Below, in pieces: positions 58,176 through 64,000 of a stretch of DNA of 64,000 nucleotides. Position 1 is the first letter of the stretch. Every line of letters starts with the position of its first letter. Origin of the DNA: Cryptomeria japonica. Lineage: Eukaryota > Streptophyta > Pinopsida > Cupressales > Cupressaceae. The notes beneath the pieces were generated by a model that was given only the letters and a program-made list of their open reading frames with translations, did not search any database and had not been told where the DNA came from. Made by a program: the position numbers and the translations under genes. Where the stretch lies: positions 343,845,870-343,909,869 of the forward strand of contig NC_081412.1 of assembly GCF_030272615.1 (NCBI RefSeq), given 5' to 3'.

Positions 58176-59536
58176 AAATAGTTAAAACAGTTAAAGATCA
58201 AGATATCCCTTCCATCATTTCTGATGATCCCATTAAAAGTCCAGAGAAAAGCACCTTTAAAGAGGATTCCAATGGTCTTCCTCCTTGTCAAGATCAAATT
58301 ATTCCTTTAAATCCTCCACAAGATCCTTTTGTTCCTCCATCTCCTTGTCTTAATACTCCATATACACTCCAAGATCACATTTCTTTTGATGATCCCATTA
58401 TTTTTCCCATTCCATCTCTTGAAGAGCCTATCATTGAACCATGTCCACTACACAATCCTAGTCCCCCTCATGATCCTAATCCCCTTCATGATTCTAACAT
58501 GTCAGTGCAAGTTGTTCATGAACCCTCAACATGCATAATGGGTTCTTCCACTTTGGTGCAATCCGATCCACTTCAAGATCTCATTATTTCTCTCATATCA
58601 TATCCACCTCATAATGGACTCACGTCTTCTTCCCAAAGAAAAGAGCATCCTACAAGTCAAGATATTCATAAAGGCAAAGGAGTAGACCTTCATGAGAAAG
58701 AACCCCTCCATATCAAAGAAGATCTTAAGGGTCATGTCTACACAACTCACTCTCAAGACATTGGTATCCGTCCATCAAAATCAAAACATACACCTTCCCC
58801 ATCACACCTTCCATCCATCTTAGGTCCTTATATCCCTTCCTCCTCTATGCAAGGTCAGCAAAGGCACACATCCTTGAGTCAATGTCATCAATCCAAAATA
58901 ACTCCATTTCATTCATATCCATCCATGCATTCCTTTCCTCCTCCAAGCAATTTGGATGCCAAGTATAAATGTCATAAGTCTAGCAATCCACATGTATTCA
59001 AAGATCAACATGTCCAATATAATCAACATGTCAAAACAAAGAAAAATTTGATCTATAAAGAAAAAGAAATGTCCAAAAGGTCACAAAGGCCCATTGCTCA
59101 AAAACAAAAGTTAAAATCTATATGGGTTCCTAAATCCCTTCTGTTGGCAATGCACTCCAAGGAACCACAAAAGAATGAAAAATCAAAAACCATGTGGATC
59201 CCTAAGCAGCTCCTTGAAGCACAAAAGCCTAAAGAAACATCCAACTTGGCATCCAAAGTTGCTATTCCTCCATCCAACCCTCTCAAATTTGTTGCTCCAT
59301 CACCTTCTTCATCCATTTTGGGCCCTTATGTCCCAAAATCCCAAGCTATTCCTCCATCCAAATCTCATAATCTGAGATCCATTTTCCCTCCATCAATCCA
59401 CCACCCATCAAGGTGTGTTCCAATGTTGATCTTGCCTTCATTTCCATCCAGTGAAGCCCAATTCTTCCAATACCCTATCCATTATCCAATGCATATTTTC
59501 CATCCTTCGATCCCTTTGATCCCATCCTTTGCATAA
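58094..59536 (+). CDS. RT tail fused to Ser/Pro/His-rich ORF (480 codons)
   Basis: The longest open frame in the window. The first ~28 codons are the end of element D's RT palm. The rest is low-complexity, rich in Ser, Pro, His, Ile and Lys. It contains repeats: SILGPYIPSSS and SILGPYVPKSQ; SIWVPKSLLLA and TMWIPKQLLEA. No domain is recognised. The open length of 1.4 kb beside decayed genes could reflect selection, youth, or simply few stop-prone codons. It could be an element-encoded extra protein or captured host sequence. Confidence 0.5.
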   Translation: MLAHIVSKDGVRIDPERIGAIDKIQIPKIVKTVKDQDIPSIISDDPIKSPEKSTFKEDSNGLPPCQDQIIPLNPPQDPFVPPSPCLNTPYTLQDHISFDDPIIFPIPSLEEPIIEPCPLHNPSPPHDPNPLHDSNMSVQVVHEPSTCIMGSSTLVQSDPLQDLIISLISYPPHNGLTSSSQRKEHPTSQDIHKGKGVDLHEKEPLHIKEDLKGHVYTTHSQDIGIRPSKSKHTPSPSHLPSILGPYIPSSSMQGQQRHTSLSQCHQSKITPFHSYPSMHSFPPPSNLDAKYKCHKSSNPHVFKDQHVQYNQHVKTKKNLIYKEKEMSKRSQRPIAQKQKLKSIWVPKSLLLAMHSKEPQKNEKSKTMWIPKQLLEAQKPKETSNLASKVAIPPSNPLKFVAPSPSSSILGPYVPKSQAIPPSKSHNLRSIFPPSIHHPSRCVPMLILPSFPSSEAQFFQYPIHYPMHIFHPSIPLIPSFA

Positions 59537-60456
59537 ATCCTTGCCTTAATTTCATCTCTTTTTCCATGTCCTTATCCGACCAGCGTCTTTGAGCATACTT
59601 TTAAAGGTCATGGTCCATTTTTTTCAAGGCTACTATCCAAACAAAAGATGCTTGAGTCCTTCTTCCATCCCCTATCATGTGTCCATCTTCTATTGAAAAA
59701 GTCAAAATACAAAAAAAAAAAAAAGTGTGAAAAAAAAAACACAAAAGAAAAAAGTAAAGAAAAAATAATTCATCCACTGGTGAAAACCTGGCAAACAGGC
59801 ACCTTGGGCAAGTACCGTGATGAAAACCTGGCAAATAGGCATCATGCATAATCTATGAACTTCTTGCACACCACACTTGGGGGCAGGTTTCCTCCTTCAT
59901 ATCCTATTGCCCTTCATTATCCTATCATACCATGTCATTACCCTTCATATCGTATTGTCCCTCATGTCCAGTTTCCCTTTCCACCTTTGATCTTGACAAG
60001 GCTGAGGATCATCATGAGCATCATGCATCTTGTTTGAAGCTTTTAGTCCATCATAGCTTTTGGTCTTTATCCATTTGCTTATTACAACCTTTCATCCATA
60101 TTCCCTGTCTTATTGCAACTTTTTGCCACTATCCCTTAGCCAATCCCGACCTTCAGTCCATGTCCCTTATCCATTCTTGGTCTTGCTTATCCTATCCATA
60201 TCTTATCACTATCCATACACTCTTTTTTTTGTTCCTTGATCTTGATCTGACATAAGGATGCAAAATTTAAACATGGATTCAAAAACCTCTTGACATGTCC
60301 CTCATGCCATGTCACTGCTTTACATTGCCATATCCAATCTCTTGTCCCATTGTCTCCATAATAAAAGGCCTTTGTCTTCCCTCTATCCACCATCATTTTA
60401 GCAAGCCTATTTATTCACCTATCATATTCCTTTCCTTGCTAGACACTGGGGGCAAA
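59537..60456 (+). other. Pyrimidine-rich non-coding stretch
   Basis: Continues the CCTTATCC/CATCC style of the ORF upstream but with stops in all frames. It contains A-rich runs (59708-59765), two near-identical GAAAACCTGGCAAA copies (about 59782 and 59823), and two GGGGGCA words. No gene is seen. Confidence 0.5.
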
Positions 60457-60706
60457 ATCCTAAAAAATCCAAAAAAATCAAATAAAGTCCTAAAAAAAAT
60501 AAAAAAATCCAAAAAAATCAAATAATGTCCTGAAATAATCCAAAAAAAAAAATCAAATAATGTCCTGAAATAATCCAAAAAAATCAAATAATGTCCTGAA
60601 ATAATCCAAAAAAATAAAATCAAATAATGTCCTGAAATAATCCAAAAAAAATAAAATCAAATAATGTCCTGAAAAAACCCTAAAAAGTCAAATAAAGTCT
60701 TGAAAA
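60457..60706. repeat. A-rich tandem repeat, ~31-bp unit
   Basis: About seven units of the form CCAAAAAAATCAAATAATGT plus CCTGAAATAAT, varying mainly in the length of the A run. The outer units are more diverged (AAAGTCCTAAAA). There are no spacers. Confidence 0.9.
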
Positions 60707-61941
60707 ACGAACAAAAAATTCCAAAACATCACAATCCAAAAACAATTCCTTTGGCATTTTGCATTTTGTCAATAAATGGTCCCCTTTGTGCATAGATAGA
60801 TTGTTGAGCATACATCCAATGACAATCAATCAAATATTGTGCTTTAATGACATCACGCATTAACAGATGAACTTTTCAATCAAACCAGACATTCAAATTG
60901 ATCAAAATTGTCATGTCAATCAATCAACATCATTACCATTGGTCCTTGTCAACATTATCATGGGTCTTATACAGGGTGTGGTATACTCGAAACCAGACTG
61001 TGTCCTATCTTAGATGGGGTACCACATTCCCTAAAACCAGACAACATGATCCTTCTTGTTCTCCACTTTTGACAATGACGATCAGAATGTTTGTTTGACT
61101 TGGTTGAATTTGTGCATCTTATCTTTTTACTGATTTATCTTTGGCTTTGATCATGTTCCTATGTTGCTCGATGATGTCACTGAGTGATAGAGTGACCAGG
61201 ATGGTTCATGGTCCCTTTCCTTTTTTTGTTGTGTTTGCTGTTTGTGGAATGTTTGTCACAAACTAGGGCAACTATATCATTGGGTGTCTGTGATAAGTAC
61301 GTTCACTTTGTGAACGCCGCACATACCTCGACCCTTGATGTATGCACCCAAGGATGCTTCACTCATTCCTTGTGTGTGATGTGTCTATCTTTTGCAAAAG
61401 GGGTTGCGTTCCAGCTCTGGCCTTCAATGCCATGATGCTCTGCATCTGCTTTGCTACAATAAATAAAGGTTCTCACCTACTTATGTGCATTTGTGAAAGC
61501 AAGTTTTCCTTCATCTCTAACTGTCCTCTGTCTAATTTCTTATTACTAACATTTCTTCCATCAGTCTTGGCAGTCCATCCAGTTTAGTTCTCCGATCTCC
61601 AAATAAATAAGCTGCATCCTGCATTCATGAGTTAGTACACTAGTATTATATCAAGCCCATACAAAGCATTTTATCTATTTCATCTTATAAATGCATCAAA
61701 AACATAAACACCATTCATACATGTTCCAAAGATATTACATAGATAGTGCATAAGACATCCATACATGGAACGTAAACATAAGCCATAACACATTGCATCC
61801 CATCATCTAGCTGCATAGCATATCATATATCAAAACAATATCAGAGTACAAAATTGGACTATCTATCCTAGGTATGACTTGCAGGCTGAGTACATAATGT
61901 CAAACTATATATGTCTCTGTCATAAGGAGCACATGCCTTTG
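60707..61941. other. No recognised feature
   Basis: AT-rich DNA of mixed composition with short open frames only. Nothing here matches the LTRs elsewhere in the window, so element D's 3' LTR is not found. Confidence 0.5.
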
Positions 61942-63867
61942 TCACTGGGTGCTCCCTCTATCCCCCTCATCCCTGCTATGTCTCGAGGATGACGTCCCTC
62001 CTGTCCTTGGTCCTGGCTGTGGTGGTCTCCTAGGTCCACTCACCCCCATGCTTCTCACTGACCTCTGAGAGCATGGCCTACTCTCTGTCCTCGATCGTGA
62101 CTGATATGACGCTGCTCTCTGCTCTGGTGGAACTGCACTCTCATACAGAGTCCTCAAATGGTGCATCTCATCTTTGGCATCTAATAACATCTGTGCCATC
62201 TCACGCGCACTAGCATCCCTAATTGACCCAACATACTCGGTCACTCTCTATTCTGCTTGCTGTGCCTGGGCTATTGCTGTATCTTGAGCTACTATCAGTT
62301 TGGCTATCTCTACTCTGAACTTATCCCTCTCAGTTGACCACTGATCTTGCTCTGTCCTCAAGATGGCATTCTGTCTTTCCAATGTAGCAATGTGATCATG
62401 CTAACTCGCTATGGTGGCCCTGCATCTCTCCACCTCCTCTATGATAGCTATCTCCTACCCTATGGGTATATCCTGCAATGACTTATGATCTGTTGGATCC
62501 GGTTCCTCTTTTTGCATGCACCTAGGACTCTCCTCTCCCTCATCGTCCTCCTCAGCCTCATCCTTGTCCTCCTTGTCCTCATCCCCCTTGTCCTCATCTC
62601 CCTCGGTCTCATCCTCATCATCCCCCTCATCCTCATCACCTCCCTCATCCTCCTCGCCATCCTCATCATCTTCGTCCTCCTCTCTAGCAAGTGGGAAGTC
62701 CTCCTATCTCCTAGGTACCAAAATATCAGGGTCCATCAATGGCACTAGTTGTCGTCGTGTAAACCATTGCTCATACTCCTCTATCATCCTGGCATCTACA
62801 ACATCTGATCTCCAATCCCATTGTCTCTGCTATAGCTATGAGAAGTCGGTATATGCTATGTGTGGCTGAATCATCCTCCCCCACAGACTCGTCTCTCTAT
62901 GAGATCAGGCAAAGTGTGCAGTCCCTATTGGTACATCCTGCCTCTCTCCAAATTGTCGCCTGACTCTCTCTAGTAGATACATCTCAATCACTCTCTGATG
63001 ATTCACTAGTCATCTAATTAGGTATCTCTCCTGTCTGCAATACGGTAGCTCATTGCCATCATCTGACCATCTAGGGCAATCATGATATGGCCTCCATGTG
63101 AAATCTCTCAACCTGTCTAGCTCATGTCGCCAATAAAATATGTATCTGAATGGACCCTATCTCAGTGCTCCCCCATAGAAGTACACATATGGTTGTTGTG
63201 GTACTACCTATCTCTTTGCAATCGGTCGACATATGGCTATGTGCTCAAATGCCCATACTTGTAACAGTGTGACCCCAAAGCTCAAAGTCTGAACCCTTTG
63301 ATATGCTATCTGATGCAACTGAAAATATAGTATGGCAAGCACACATGGTCCCCATGCATATACAGTCCCCTCTTTCACCATCTGCTCTAACACTCTTCCC
63401 CATCCAATAGGGAATCCATGTCCTCGTCTGTCCCTTGCTAATAGGCATGCTATCACCACATATCGCTGATCATACTTTGTTGCCATGGTCTCCCAGTGGA
63501 TCTCCCTCTCTACGATATCAAGGTCATCTGCATCACACTCAAATAATCTGCACAACGAGTCTCTCCTCGTTGCTGGGTCATATACTACCATCTCCCCATG
63601 AATCAGAATGCAGAGGATATGCCACACATCCTCTAGTGTCACCATCACCTCTCCAGTCAGTAGATGGAATGAGGAAGTCTCTAAATGCCATCGCTCTGCC
63701 AATGCGGTGAGTAGTCCTGTGTTTGCCTTAATCTCGGGCATGTATGTGATGTCGTATAATCCATGTCCTTCTAGTGTATCTTTGTCAGTACTCCTGAGTC
63801 TATATCGCAACATGAAGCAATCGAGTCTGTTCTCCCGTGCAATTAGTGGATACTGTCGACTCTGCAT
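61942..63867 (-). pseudogene. Plant mobile domain (PMD) gene, broken (~641 codons)
   Basis: ATG at 63867. The first 219 codons are open and contain the hallmark of the plant mobile domain (aminotransferase-like family): LLTALAERWHLETSSFH, then TGEVMVTLEDVWHIL. The same frame continues with scattered TAG stops through FTWRPYHDCPRW (about 63100), an acidic run of Glu/Asp/Gly (62525-62695), a helical part, and a Ser/Arg/Pro-rich tail ending at 61942 (SSSRHSRDEGDRGSTQ). PMD proteins occur as host genes involved in silencing and also inside gypsy and MULE transposons. Which applies here is unclear. Confidence 0.85.
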
Positions 63868-64000
63868 CACAATTGTGGCACAATTTGTCAGTTTTAGGGT
63901 TATTTCCTAAGGGCTATATTTCCTTGTTTCATGCACAAATCAATGTTTTATTATCTATTTTGACGTATCCTACCCTTATCCCTCTTTTTCAGATCATCTA
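63868..64000. other. No recognised feature (window edge)
   Basis: AT-rich sequence upstream of the PMD start, with no clear promoter element. Confidence 0.4.

Noticed and set aside
60457-60706. Regular repeats resembling a CRISPR array
   Set aside because: The units abut directly, with no unique spacers, vary mainly in A-run length, and lie in plant repeat DNA.
62460-62869. Arg/Met-rich minus ORF and Ser- or Leu-rich plus ORFs
   Set aside because: They are other-frame readings of the GAG/GAT acidic run of the PMD gene, whose own frame matches on both sides.

Overview
The window looks like nuclear DNA of a plant with a large, repeat-dense genome. It consists almost entirely of decayed LTR retrotransposons, lying inside and against one another. 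I see no intact host gene and no rRNA or tRNA gene. The plant assignment rests on Ty3/gypsy elements of the Tat type that carry an extra RNase H domain, Ty1/copia elements with an initiator-Met-type primer site, and a plant mobile domain gene. A gymnosperm-like source is plausible from the element style but is not proven. Most reading frames are broken by stops of the kind left by C-to-T decay (CAG, CAA or CGA becoming TAG, TAA or TGA, and TGG becoming TAG or TGA), as expected for long-methylated repeats.

Layout. 1-4537: Tat-like element A (minus strand; protease, gag, leader, start of its 5' LTR), cut by the left edge. 4538-5872 plus 32662-32788: one copia LTR (copia-0) split by element B. 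5873-32661: element B, a Tat-like gypsy with 4.76 kb LTRs and pol in the order PR - extra RNase H - RT - RNase H - INT; its target duplication was CCGGT. 14556-25677: element C, inserted into B's protease with a perfect GGAGG duplication; it has 3.4-4.0 kb LTRs and a single gag-type frame of about 900 codons, with no pol. 32789-35523: 3' half of copia-0. 35524-37302: X1, a piece of a gypsy-type LTR carrying an ORF. 37303-43796: copia-1, from RT to its 5' LTR. 43797-44056: orphan RNase H fragment (plus strand). 44057-45951: X2, a second X LTR. 45952-49996: copia-2, truncated. 49997-53224: two copies of element D's LTR with a copia LTR fragment between them. 53225-58175: element D (plus strand; gag, PR, extra RNase H, RT), whose frame runs into a Ser/Pro-rich ORF ending at 59536. 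59537-61941: pyrimidine-rich, A-rich and tandem-repeat DNA. 61942-63867: a broken plant mobile domain gene on the minus strand.

How the parts relate. Element B's LTR carries, in sense with gag-pol, a frame of about 1,060 codons, present in both LTRs and ending at the same stop. This would be the first cistron of the element RNA if transcription starts in U3. The X LTR also carries a sense ORF. Element C has only a gag-type protein and would depend on enzymes supplied by relatives. The three copia copies share the loss of an integrase catalytic Asp, and X1/copia-1 and X2/copia-2 share the same junction, so part of this region probably grew by segmental duplication or by spread of a chimera rather than by independent insertions. 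LTR divergence falls from copia to B to C, which agrees with the nesting order.
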